12,826 bases of DNA from CAYZXK01 sp964482395 (GCA_964482395.1 CAYZXK010000198.1:1-12826), one strand, 5' to 3'; shown: positions 1 to 7,238, counted from the first letter of the stretch. Translations and numbers: made by a program. The notes: generated by a model not told the origin, from the sequence alone.

Positions 1-68
1 CGTACTACAACGCCAAGTACGCCACGCGGGTCTGCAAAGAATTCCGGGAGGTCCGCGGTGTGGCCTGA
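1..68 (+). CDS. C-terminal fragment of an unidentified repeated protein (possible transposase)
   Basis: Reading from base 3, the frame gives 21 residues (YYNAKYATRVCKEF followed by REVRGVA) and a TGA stop at 66-68. The gene enters from outside the window. The identical 21 residues, preceded by RIVYGLVA, end another reading frame at 12737-12826 on the opposite strand. Two copies at the DNA level, with identity continuing past the stop, suggest a mobile element whose transposase ends here. I cannot assign a family from so short a tail; a repeated non-mobile gene is also possible. Confidence 0.5.
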   Translation, partial: YYNAKYATRVCKEFREVRGVA

Positions 69-117
69 AATGCCCTTCTTAACCCGCAACAATTACACAC
101 GGGAATTGACGTTACCC
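1..117 (+). repeat. 117-bp perfect inverted repeat, left copy
   Basis: Bases 1-117 are the exact reverse complement of 12688-12804; base n pairs with base 12805-n. Identity stops at base 118 (C here, where a G would be needed to continue). The repeat covers the last 21 codons of an open reading frame, its TGA stop and 49 bp beyond. A repeat that ends abruptly shortly after a stop codon is the layout expected for the end of an insertion sequence, but no transposase motif is visible in the short peptide. The left copy begins at the window edge, so its true length is unknown. Confidence 0.9.
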
Positions 118-529
118 CATCGGCAACCCGTATTTGACAGCCTGGCAAAGCGCTCCCGGCGCCGCGGGGCAACCGCGTAAGTTTTTGCCGGCACGCATCC
201 CGCTTCGAGTGCGTCGTTCCACAAATTCTTGCCCAGATTTTTTTTATTTACAGCTTATCCACCGCTTACGAACCGCCCGGCCAAGGCAAGGCCGCCAAGC
301 CGCGCCGACCAGCGCCCGTGTGCTCGCCCACACTCCGCGTTCCACCCATCCTGCCGGCTGAACCGATGCCGGTGTATCATCGCCTGACCGTGCCGATCCC
401 CGCAGTCGGCGGCTCAAGCCCTGCAAATTCTCGGACATTCGGACCCTTTCAGGCGGTTTCTATGGCTGAGAGGGTTGAGTGGTGCTAGACTCAGAATGTC
501 CCCGCTTCGCACGTTCCGCAGGAAGCGCC
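118..529. other. Non-coding stretch between repeat and first gene
   Basis: No convincing gene lies here; the short open frames have arginine/proline-rich, low-complexity translations. There is a conspicuous T-run at about 239-246 followed by TTATCCACC (254-262), one base off a DnaA box, in otherwise GC-rich DNA. A perfect TTGACA occurs at 134-139 but no TATAAT-like hexamer lies at the right distance. No clear promoter for the gene at 530 could be identified. Confidence 0.5.
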
Positions 530-1927
530 ATGGCTAAGCGTAGAACCGGCTCGAAGCGATCAAGACTGCGGGTTGACTGGGCCAAGCTGCGGATGCAGGC
601 CGAAACCGCTTTAGAACACCGGTTGACCACAGCCCGAGAGCTAGTGCCGCGCGCAGTGGCAGAGACCGTGCTGCGCGTACTCCCCCAGCCGGTGCGGAAG
701 AAGCTGCGGCGACACCTGCAACGATCGGGCTGGCTCACTGACCACGACCCGCCGGCTTTCGACCTGCTGGACAGTGCCGCGTGCCCCTCGAACTTGTGCC
801 CAGGTGAGCGCGAGCTGGCACGACTGGCGATTTTCGGGCTGCCAGGCCAGGGCCTGTCTTATCGGGACAAGCACCGGGACTTCGTGTACCAGCAACTGTG
901 CGCGGAGATCATGCGCTTTGCGGTGGACGAAGCGTCTTTGCAGAGTGTAGCGGCCCGGGCGATGAACCATCCCGACGTCGCGGCCGATCCACTGCTGGCC
1001 GGCATGCTGAGGGGGTTCATTGCCCAGCGCCAGGCCGTGTTGCGAACCAGTCTGACGCCGGCCGAGCAGCAGCGACAGGTTGACGAAAGCTCCAAGCTGC
1101 GGCGGGCGTTCGAGGCCGGGCCGGCAAAGGACTTTCCCAGCCGCGAGGAACTCCTGCTGACCTTTGCCCGGCTCCAGCGCGACTTTGACGGTTATCTGGC
1201 GCAGTTTGAAGAGCTTCGCGCTCGGGAGTCACTGGAGCGAATGCGGGCCTTGCGCCGCCGATTTCCGGTTCACATCCCGGTTGACGACCTTCAGCGCTGC
1301 GAGGAGCAATATGACCGGCTGCTCAAACGGGCCGGGCAGTATCGGCGGCAGATTCAGGAGCTGGCTTGTCAGGCCATGGCGGCCGCCCGGGCGGGCGACG
1401 AGAAGACCGCGCTGTGGATCCGGCGGCGGCTGCAAGCGATCCATACCCTGCTGCCGAACCTCCTGCCCGCTGACCAACTGGAGCAACTCCAGGCCCAGAT
1501 CGCCCGGGGCGCCCAGGACCGGGAAGCTCAAGAGACCCGGCGGGAATTGCTCCAGCGTCAGAAGGAAGTGGCCGCCCGGATCAAGAATCTAGCGGGTATT
1601 ATCGACCGTTTCCACCAGTTGGCGGCCCGGCTACCGCCCGAAGACGAAGCCTACCGGCGAGCGGAATTGAACTACCGCCAGGCGGTGGAGGAAATCCGGA
1701 CCCTGGACACCGAATGGCTCTCCGGCCTGGTGCTCCAGCTTGAGACCCTGCTGGATGATTTGGGGGAGCCTGACAACGCTCTGCAAAGCCAGTTGGATCG
1801 TTTTATTGCCAGCGTGCGCGGGGCCTTGAATCGTCTGCGGCTGGAAATCCGGGTCCACTGCCGGAAGGGGACTTTCCAGTCGCCTCCCGCTCCGCGGCAG
1901 CCGCCATCCGAGCCCGGCCAAGCATAG
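530..1927 (+). CDS. Hypothetical helical, coiled-coil-like protein
   Basis: A 465-residue protein that I do not recognise. The N-terminus is very basic (MAKRRTGSKRSRLRVDWAKL), with no signal peptide or membrane segment, so it is probably cytoplasmic. Residues about 180-440 are dominated by charged and Leu/Ala/Gln-rich helical segments, with several coiled-coil-like stretches (about 205-245, 255-290, 315-355 and 375-435). The tail is Pro/Ser-rich. I chose ATG 530 because AGGAA lies 5 bases upstream; a GTG at 479 in the same frame would add 17 residues but lacks a good ribosome site. The acyltransferase follows in the same direction within about 70 bp, so co-transcription is possible, but nothing in the sequence links it to lipid chemistry. 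Confidence 0.75.
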   Translation: MAKRRTGSKRSRLRVDWAKLRMQAETALEHRLTTARELVPRAVAETVLRVLPQPVRKKLRRHLQRSGWLTDHDPPAFDLLDSAACPSNLCPGERELARLAIFGLPGQGLSYRDKHRDFVYQQLCAEIMRFAVDEASLQSVAARAMNHPDVAADPLLAGMLRGFIAQRQAVLRTSLTPAEQQRQVDESSKLRRAFEAGPAKDFPSREELLLTFARLQRDFDGYLAQFEELRARESLERMRALRRRFPVHIPVDDLQRCEEQYDRLLKRAGQYRRQIQELACQAMAAARAGDEKTALWIRRRLQAIHTLLPNLLPADQLEQLQAQIARGAQDREAQETRRELLQRQKEVAARIKNLAGIIDRFHQLAARLPPEDEAYRRAELNYRQAVEEIRTLDTEWLSGLVLQLETLLDDLGEPDNALQSQLDRFIASVRGALNRLRLEIRVHCRKGTFQSPPAPRQPPSEPGQA

Positions 1928-1994
1928 CCTCGCCAGTGGTCGGGAAGTGCGCCAACCCCGGCCGCTATTGCGTGTCAAAGACTCAGGCTACAGA

Positions 1995-3011
1995 ATGTCT
2001 GCGGGTGCTGCCTTGCCAATCCGTGAGCCTGCGGTGATAAGGCGTGTGGAAGCGGCCTGCGAGAGCCAGCGGCAGTCTGGCGCCTGCCCGGCCCGGCCGG
2101 CGCGAGGCGACCGGCGCGTGCCCTGGTATGACCGAGCCAAGTACAGCCTGGTTCGAGGGTTTCTGACCGCCTGGGTGGCTGCGTTCAGCCTCAAGGGCCT
2201 GTACCTGTTCGGGCGGTGGTTTGGCACTATCGAATACCTTATAAACTTTAAACGCCGGGCACGCTACGGACGCGAGCTGGACGCGGTCTTCCCGGAAGGG
2301 CTGAGTCCGGCCCGCCGACGACGGATAATCCGGGACTACTTCCGACGTACCCGATGCGACAAACTATTCTACCTGATCTTCGACCGCCTGCCGCGAGAGA
2401 AGATCATACGCCGCATCCGCTTTCAGGGGCGGGTCTGGCTGGACGAAGCTCTGGCCCGCGGGCACGGCGCCTACGTGATGCTAAGTCATCACGGGTCGCA
2501 CCACGTGGCCGGACTGCTCATGGCGCTGCTGGGCTATCGGTGCGCGGGGGTACGCGATCGGAACGAAGGCAATCTGCGACGCTATGTGCAGGAGAAGTAC
2601 GCGCGCACCTTCCCGGAGTACGCCGCAGTAAGGATGTTGTATGCCGACAGCTTCCCGCGGGAGATCTACCGCTGCTTTCAGGAGAACCGGGTGGTGGGCA
2701 GCGCCTTGGACGTGGGACGGGTCCGGGGTCAGACTTTGAGGACCTGCCCGGTCCGCATCTTCGGGCAAAGACGGGAGTTTTTGACCGGTACGCTGCAAGT
2801 GGCCCTGCGCTGTCGGGCCACCATCTGCCAGGCGTTCGTGGTCTCCCGGCCGAACTTCTACTTCCGGCTGATCGTGAATCCGCCGCTGTATGTGCCCAAC
2901 GATCAAGAGCTGGCCGAAAGCCCCGACCGGATCAGCGAGATCATGCAGCGCTACGCGGACGGCATCGCGGCCCACGTCCGCCAGCACCCGGACCACATCA
3001 GCCGGGTGTAA
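1995..3011 (+). CDS. LpxL/HtrB-like lysophospholipid acyltransferase-family protein
   Basis: Resembles the lipid A biosynthesis acyltransferase (LpxL/HtrB) branch of the LPLAT superfamily, which moves acyl chains from acyl-ACP onto lipid A precursors or other membrane lipids at the inner membrane. From ATG 1995 it has 338 residues: an aromatic, hydrophobic N-terminal stretch (about 47-85), the block 1 region YVMLSHHGSHHVAGLL (about 160-175), then VRDRNEGNLRRYV, GSALDVGRVRGQT and a CPVRIFGQ segment, matching the family's order. Block 1 normally reads HxGNWE (HX4E/D); here the acidic residue is histidine, H165-X4-H170, and no other histidine nearby has an acidic residue at +5. The start is uncertain: GTG 1947 is in frame, and GTG 2118, with GAGG 10 bases upstream, would remove a poorly family-like 41-residue head. 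It sits just before the dehydratase/ACP genes, so it may transfer their product. Confidence 0.8.
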   Translation: MSAGAALPIREPAVIRRVEAACESQRQSGACPARPARGDRRVPWYDRAKYSLVRGFLTAWVAAFSLKGLYLFGRWFGTIEYLINFKRRARYGRELDAVFPEGLSPARRRRIIRDYFRRTRCDKLFYLIFDRLPREKIIRRIRFQGRVWLDEALARGHGAYVMLSHHGSHHVAGLLMALLGYRCAGVRDRNEGNLRRYVQEKYARTFPEYAAVRMLYADSFPREIYRCFQENRVVGSALDVGRVRGQTLRTCPVRIFGQRREFLTGTLQVALRCRATICQAFVVSRPNFYFRLIVNPPLYVPNDQELAESPDRISEIMQRYADGIAAHVRQHPDHISRV

Positions 3012-3159
3012 CCGGGCGGCGGCCGGCGTGCCGGTATCCGCTCCGGCTCGACTGGGGCCCGGGTCGGCGATACAATTCCGCCCGACCCGCGGGCGCCCCG
3101 ACGCTAGACCGCTGGGCACGCGGGCGGCAACGCTGCCGGGCCGTGGCCGCGAGTGGAAC

Positions 3160-3660
3160 GTGAAGTTCGTACTGATCGACCGCATTCTGGAACTCGAATC
3201 CGGCAAGCGCATCGTCGCCCAGAAGGCGGTGTCGCTGGCGGAGGAATACCTGGCAGACCATTTTCCACGCTTCCCGGTCCTGCCAGGCGTGCTGATGGTC
3301 GAAGCCATGGTCCAGGCCGCCTCTTGGCTGGTCTTCCAGGCTCTGGATTTCGCCCCCAGCCTGGTATTGCTCAAGGAAGCCCGCAACGTTACGTATAAAA
3401 GTTTCGTGGTCCCCGGCCAGGTCCTGACCATCGAGGCGGTCTGCCACGAGCTGAGCCCGGACCGGAGCGGGTTCACCGGCCGCGGCGAGGTGGAAGGCCG
3501 CGAGATCGTCCGGGGTCGACTGACCCTGCGACATCTGGATCTGGCGTCGGTCGACCCCGATTATCAGGAGGTTGATGCCCGGCTTCGCACTGCGCAACGG
3601 GCTCTGTTCAGTCTGCTGTGGACGGATGGCCGTCCCGGCGGCAGGTCGGTCAAAAGCTGA
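3160..3660 (+). CDS. fabZ: FabZ-type 3-hydroxyacyl-ACP dehydratase
   Basis: A single hot-dog-fold protein of 166 residues in the FabA/FabZ family, which removes water from 3-hydroxyacyl-ACP to give trans-2-enoyl-ACP. The signature HFPRFPVLPGVLMVEAMVQ is present with catalytic His34 and Glu48, the 14-residue spacing seen in E. coli FabZ. The start is GTG 3160: the product begins MKFVLIDRI, the usual family opening, and the same register as the second dehydratase here (MRWIWIDRF). The ribosome site is weak (GTGGA). The tail past residue 135 exceeds a minimal FabZ and is Arg/Gly-rich. It lies 148 bp after the acyltransferase and 26 bp before the ACP gene. Confidence 0.9.
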   Translation: MKFVLIDRILELESGKRIVAQKAVSLAEEYLADHFPRFPVLPGVLMVEAMVQAASWLVFQALDFAPSLVLLKEARNVTYKSFVVPGQVLTIEAVCHELSPDRSGFTGRGEVEGREIVRGRLTLRHLDLASVDPDYQEVDARLRTAQRALFSLLWTDGRPGGRSVKS

Positions 3661-3686
3661 TAACCTTCGCGTGGAGAGAGCCGCTT

Positions 3687-4085
3687 ATGGCCACACTACC
3701 CAGGCAAGAGGTCTTTCAGAAGGTGCGCCAAGCGCTGGTCGAGGCCCTGAGCGTGGAGGAATCCGAGGTCACCGAAGACGCCACCCTCACCGGCGACCTC
3801 CAGGCCGAATCCATCGATATCCTGGATATCATCTTCCGGCTGGAAAAAGCCTTCAACATCAAGATTTCCCAGGAAGAGCTGGCTCCGCGGGACGTGCTCA
3901 GCAACCCCGAGTACGTCAACAACCGTAAGCTCAACGCGGCCGGCCTAGCCGTGCTCAAACAGCGGGTCAAGCACGCGGACTGGTCCAAGTTCGAACAGGA
4001 CCCCGACATCGACAAGATCCTGGACGTCTTTACGGTCGGGACCATCGTCAACTTCGTCGAGGACAAACTGGCCGCGGCCAATTGA
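3687..4085 (+). CDS. Acyl carrier protein with an extra internal segment
   Basis: A 132-residue acyl carrier protein. Helix I, the LTGDLQAESIDILDI segment and the FNIKISQEEL segment match the ACP fold. Ser42 (ESI in place of the usual DSL) is the expected 4'-phosphopantetheine attachment site. The C-terminal helix TVGTIVNFVEDKL is also typical. Between SQEEL and TVGTI lie about 45 residues (roughly 67-112, containing Asn/Arg/Lys and the HADWSKFEQDPDIDK segment) that ordinary 75-85-residue ACPs lack. ATG 3687 has GGAGAG at 3673-3678, a good ribosome site. It is flanked by two dehydratases, which supports a dedicated assembly line rather than the housekeeping AcpP. Confidence 0.9.
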   Translation: MATLPRQEVFQKVRQALVEALSVEESEVTEDATLTGDLQAESIDILDIIFRLEKAFNIKISQEELAPRDVLSNPEYVNNRKLNAAGLAVLKQRVKHADWSKFEQDPDIDKILDVFTVGTIVNFVEDKLAAAN

Positions 4086-4087
4086 GG
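4084..4087 (+). promoter_or_regulatory. Ribosome binding site setting the TTG start at 4094
   Basis: GAGG overlaps the TGA stop of the acyl carrier protein (4083-4085) and lies 6 bases before TTG 4094. This favours TTG 4094 over the upstream in-frame TTG at 4082, and suggests that translation of the second dehydratase is coupled to termination of the ACP. Confidence 0.65.
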
Positions 4088-4093
4088 CGTGCC

Positions 4094-4582
4094 TTGCGCT
4101 GGATCTGGATCGATCGCTTCGAGGAGTTTGTCCCCGGCCGACGGGCAGTGGCCGTCAAAAACGTCACTCGCGCCGAAGACTGCCTGCACGACCATTTCCC
4201 CGGGTTCCCCGCCCTGCCCGAGAGCCTGCTGATCGAGGGAATGGCTCAGACCGCAGGCATCCTGGTCGGCCAGGCCCGCAACTTCGAAGAGAAGGTCATC
4301 CTGGCCAAGATTAAGCAGGCGGTGTTCCACCGACTGGTGCGCCCCGGCGACCAGATCCGCTTCGAAGCCGAAATCGAGCAGATCCACGACGCGGCCGCCA
4401 CCACCCGCGGCCAGATCCGTTGCGGCCAGGAAGTGATCGGACTGGTGGACTTGGTTTTTTCACATATTGATCAGAACATCAGCGGGTTGGAATTCCCGGA
4501 AGATAACTTCGTGTTCACGGACGAGTTCATGGCCCTGCTCAAGACCTGCCGGCCGGATGGCCTTCAGAGGGTAGTCCTGTGA
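4094..4582 (+). CDS. Second FabA/FabZ-like dehydratase
   Basis: A 162-residue hot-dog-fold protein related to FabZ, paralogous to the dehydratase at 3160. The motif HDHFPGFPALPESLLIEGMAQ keeps His34 and Glu48 at exactly the same residue numbers as the first copy, which supports both chosen starts. The usual PGV before the catalytic helix is PES here. The product is probably a dehydratase, or the partner of a dehydratase heterodimer, acting on ACP-bound 3-hydroxyacyl chains. The start is TTG 4094 (see the ribosome site at 4084-4087); TTG 4082, overlapping the ACP stop as TTGA, is the alternative. Its TGA stop overlaps the next gene's GTG start by four bases (GTGA), indicating one transcript. 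Confidence 0.87.
   Translation: MRWIWIDRFEEFVPGRRAVAVKNVTRAEDCLHDHFPGFPALPESLLIEGMAQTAGILVGQARNFEEKVILAKIKQAVFHRLVRPGDQIRFEAEIEQIHDAAATTRGQIRCGQEVIGLVDLVFSHIDQNISGLEFPEDNFVFTDEFMALLKTCRPDGLQRVVL
4566..4571 (+). promoter_or_regulatory. Ribosome binding site for the GTG start at 4579
   Basis: AGAGGG inside the end of the dehydratase gene lies 7 bases before GTG 4579. It supports this non-ATG start and translational coupling across the GTGA overlap. Confidence 0.7.
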
Positions 4583-5919
4583 ACCGGCGGCGGGTAGTTA
4601 TCACCGGATTGGGCCCGGTGACGCCCATCGGCATCGGCGTGGACGCCTTCTGGGCCGGGCTGCTGGAGGGACGCTGCGGCATCCGACGCCTTCAGGCCTT
4701 CGACCCGGCCCGCTTCAACTCGCAGATCGGCGGCGAGATCCCCAACCTGTCAGTCAACGATTACATCCCCAAAAGCTACCGCAAGGCCGCCAAAATCATG
4801 GCCCGCGACATCGTCTTGGCGGTCGCCGCGGCCCATCAGGCGGTCGCCGACGCCCGCCTGCGCACCAAGTGCCTGGTGGAGCGCGGCGAAGCGGACGGCA
4901 TGGCCAACGTCGACGGAGCCCGCTTCGGCGCTAACATCGGGGCCGGCCTGATCTGCGCCGACCTGCCGGAACTGGCCGAAGCCCTCCATGGGGCGGTCGA
5001 AAACGGAAAGTTCAGCTTCGCCCGGTGGGGAGCCGAGGGAATGAACAACCTCACCCCCCTCTGGCTCCTGAAATTCCTGCCCAACATGCTCGCCTGCCAC
5101 GTCACCATCGTCCACGACGCCCAGGGCCCCAGCAACACCATCACCTGCGGCGAAGCCAGCAGCCACCTGGCCATCGGCGAAGCCTTCCGGACTATCACCC
5201 GGGGGGCGGCCGACGTGTGCATCTGCGGCGGCGCCGAAAGCAAGGACAACCCGATGGCCTTACTGCGGCAGGAACTCGGCCGGCGACTGAGCACCCGGAA
5301 CGACCGACCGGAGCAGGCCTGCCGGCCCTTCGCGGCCGATCGGGACGGAACTGTGGTCTCCGAGGGCGGCGGGCTGGTGATCCTCGAGGAGCTGGAGCAT
5401 GCCCGGCGGCGCGGCGCCCGCATATATGCCGAGCTGGTGGGGTTCGGCGCCGGCCATGACGCTTACATGCCCGCTCAGCCCAGTTCCCCCCACCCGGACG
5501 GACGCGGCGCGCTAGTGGCCATCCGCAAGGCGCTGTCGGATGCCGGCATCGAACCCCGCCAGGTGAACCTGGTCGCTTCCTGCGCGTGCGGGCTGATCGA
5601 GCATGATCACTCAGAGGCGGCCGCGATCCGCAGCGCGCTGGGCCCGGCGGTTTCCGCCGTGCCGGTCATGAACATCAAAGCCGGGTTGGGCAACAACGGG
5701 GCCGGCAGCGGGGCGATCGACTTCATTGCGGCCGTGCTGGCAGTCTATCACGGAGCCGTTCCGTCAGCGTTCAACAGCACGCCCCTGGACCCCCGCTGCG
5801 ACCTGAAGGTCGTGACCGCCGGCCCGATCGACGTGCAGGCCGATTATGCCTTGTCGCTGGCCTACGCGCTGGGCGGGGGGCAGAGTGCGGCCCTGGTCAT
5901 CAAACGGTTTCAGAGCTGA
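4579..5919 (+). CDS. Ketosynthase-fold protein lacking the catalytic triad (KS-beta/chain-length-factor-like)
   Basis: A 446-residue thiolase-fold protein of the KAS I/II (FabB/FabF) family; MNRRRVVITGLGPVTPIG at the N-terminus is diagnostic. Aligned without gaps to the intact paralogue at 5946, from the conserved GP before the nucleophile elbow to the GEA after it, the active-site Cys position is Glu192 (a Cys lies two residues earlier, at 190). The HGTGT histidine is Cys335 (SCACGL), and the GHLIAGAG histidine is Asn372. The lysine (Lys367) is kept and the spacing Cys335-Lys367 is identical to the paralogue's His-Lys spacing. The FGFGG gating loop is also changed (YALGGGQ). It therefore probably cannot condense on its own and may act as a partner subunit, as chain-length factors do. 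A decarboxylase or structural role is possible. It overlaps the upstream gene by four bases. Confidence 0.88.
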   Translation: MNRRRVVITGLGPVTPIGIGVDAFWAGLLEGRCGIRRLQAFDPARFNSQIGGEIPNLSVNDYIPKSYRKAAKIMARDIVLAVAAAHQAVADARLRTKCLVERGEADGMANVDGARFGANIGAGLICADLPELAEALHGAVENGKFSFARWGAEGMNNLTPLWLLKFLPNMLACHVTIVHDAQGPSNTITCGEASSHLAIGEAFRTITRGAADVCICGGAESKDNPMALLRQELGRRLSTRNDRPEQACRPFAADRDGTVVSEGGGLVILEELEHARRRGARIYAELVGFGAGHDAYMPAQPSSPHPDGRGALVAIRKALSDAGIEPRQVNLVASCACGLIEHDHSEAAAIRSALGPAVSAVPVMNIKAGLGNNGAGSGAIDFIAAVLAVYHGAVPSAFNSTPLDPRCDLKVVTAGPIDVQADYALSLAYALGGGQSAALVIKRFQS

Positions 5920-5945
5920 GGGCTGAAAACAGGCTGCTGGGCACC

Positions 5946-7238
5946 ATGAAGCGACGCGTAGTAATCACCGGAATGGGCTGGGTCACCCCGCTGGGGCACG
6001 ACCTGGAAGAAGTGTGGCAGCGGCTGCTAGCCGGCCACAGCGGGATCGCCCCCATTTCCATCTTCGACGCCCGCACCTTTCCGACCCAGTTTGCGGCCGA
6101 GGTGAAGGATTTCGACCTGCGGAAGTTCTTGGGGCCGCATTACCAGCGCCACGCTTCGTGCAGCCGAAACACCGGCTTCGCCTTGGCCGCCGCCGAGATG
6201 GCCTGGCGGCATGCCGGTTTGGACGGCCGGCCGGACGTGGCCCCGGATCGGGTGGGGGTCTATCTGGGCGGGGGCGAAGGGCCGATCGACTTCGACAACT
6301 TCGTGGCGGCTTCGGTGGCGGGCTGGGATGCTCAGCGACGTCAACTGGATGCGGTCCGCTGGGCAGAAGCGGCTTACCAGCGCCTGACTGCGGTCCGTGA
6401 ATTCGAGCAGGACCCCAACTGTGCCGCAGGCCACATCGCCTGCCGCTTCAATGCCCAGGGTCCGAACTTCAATACTCTCACCGCCTGTGCTGCCAGCACG
6501 CAGGCCCTGGGCGAAGCCGCGGCCCTCATCCGGCATGGGGACGCCGACATAGTCATCTCCGGCGGAACCCACAGCATGATCCACCCGCTGGGGGTCACCG
6601 GGTTCAACCGCCTGACCGCCTTGTCGACCCGCAACGAGAACTGCGTCACCGCCTCCCGGCCCTTCGATCGCACCCGGGACGGGTTCGTGCTCGGAGAAGG
6701 GGCCGGCATCCTGATTTTGGAGGAATACGAATGTGCCCGCCGACGGGGGGCCCGGCTGCTGGCCGAGATCATCGGATATGGTTCGACGGCCGACGCATTC
6801 CGGGTGACCGACATGCACGAGGAAGGGCGGGGTGCGATCGGAGCCATGCGGGGTGCGCTGGACGACGCAGGGGTCTCGCCGGAGGAAATCGACTACATCT
6901 CCGCTCACGGCACCGGAACGGAGGAGAATGACAAGATCGAGACTCTGGCGATCCACAAAGTGTTCGGCCCCTACGCCCGGAAGGTCCCGATCAGCAGCGT
7001 GAAAAGCATGCTGGGACACCTGATCGCCGGGGCCGGGGCGGTGGAGCTGATCACCTGCGTGCTGGCGATCCGCGATCAGATCGTGCCGCCGACCATCAAC
7101 TACTCGGAGCCGGACCCCAACTGCGACCTGGACTACGTGCCCAACCAGGCCCGCCCGGCCAGAGTCCGCACCTGCCTGAGCAACAGCTTCGGCTTCGGCG
7201 GCCAGAACGACACGTTGATTGTCCGGGCCTGCGAGTGA
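5946..7238 (+). CDS. fabF: Beta-ketoacyl-ACP synthase, FabF type (intact)
   Basis: A 430-residue KAS II-type condensing enzyme: decarboxylative Claisen condensation of malonyl-ACP with an acyl primer on the enzyme. The whole catalytic set is visible: Cys181 in TACAAS, His321 in SAHGTGT, Lys353 and His358 in VKSMLGHLIAGAG, and the gating loop SFGFGGQN near the C-terminus. Length and N-terminus (MKRRVVITGMGWVTPLG) are normal. ATG 5946 follows the degenerate ketosynthase by 26 bp; the ribosome site is weak (GGG, 4 bases upstream). Position next to a triad-less paralogue suggests it is the catalytic (KS-alpha-like) member of a heterodimer, although a housekeeping homodimeric FabF cannot be excluded. 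Confidence 0.93.
   Translation: MKRRVVITGMGWVTPLGHDLEEVWQRLLAGHSGIAPISIFDARTFPTQFAAEVKDFDLRKFLGPHYQRHASCSRNTGFALAAAEMAWRHAGLDGRPDVAPDRVGVYLGGGEGPIDFDNFVAASVAGWDAQRRQLDAVRWAEAAYQRLTAVREFEQDPNCAAGHIACRFNAQGPNFNTLTACAASTQALGEAAALIRHGDADIVISGGTHSMIHPLGVTGFNRLTALSTRNENCVTASRPFDRTRDGFVLGEGAGILILEEYECARRRGARLLAEIIGYGSTADAFRVTDMHEEGRGAIGAMRGALDDAGVSPEEIDYISAHGTGTEENDKIETLAIHKVFGPYARKVPISSVKSMLGHLIAGAGAVELITCVLAIRDQIVPPTINYSEPDPNCDLDYVPNQARPARVRTCLSNSFGFGGQNDTLIVRACE

Noticed and set aside
134..139. Perfect TTGACA as a promoter for the first gene
   Set aside because: The sequence 15-19 bases downstream is GC-rich with no -10-like hexamer, and the gene start is almost 400 bases away.
254..262. TTATCCACC next to a T-run, resembling a DnaA box and an AT-rich origin segment
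   Set aside because: Only one imperfect box was found and there is no dnaA or dnaN neighbourhood; a single 8/9 match is expected by chance over this length.
6027..7019. Minus-strand open frame of 330 codons
   Set aside because: It mirrors the intact ketosynthase, whose catalytic motifs are all on the plus strand; such shadow frames are usual in GC-rich DNA.
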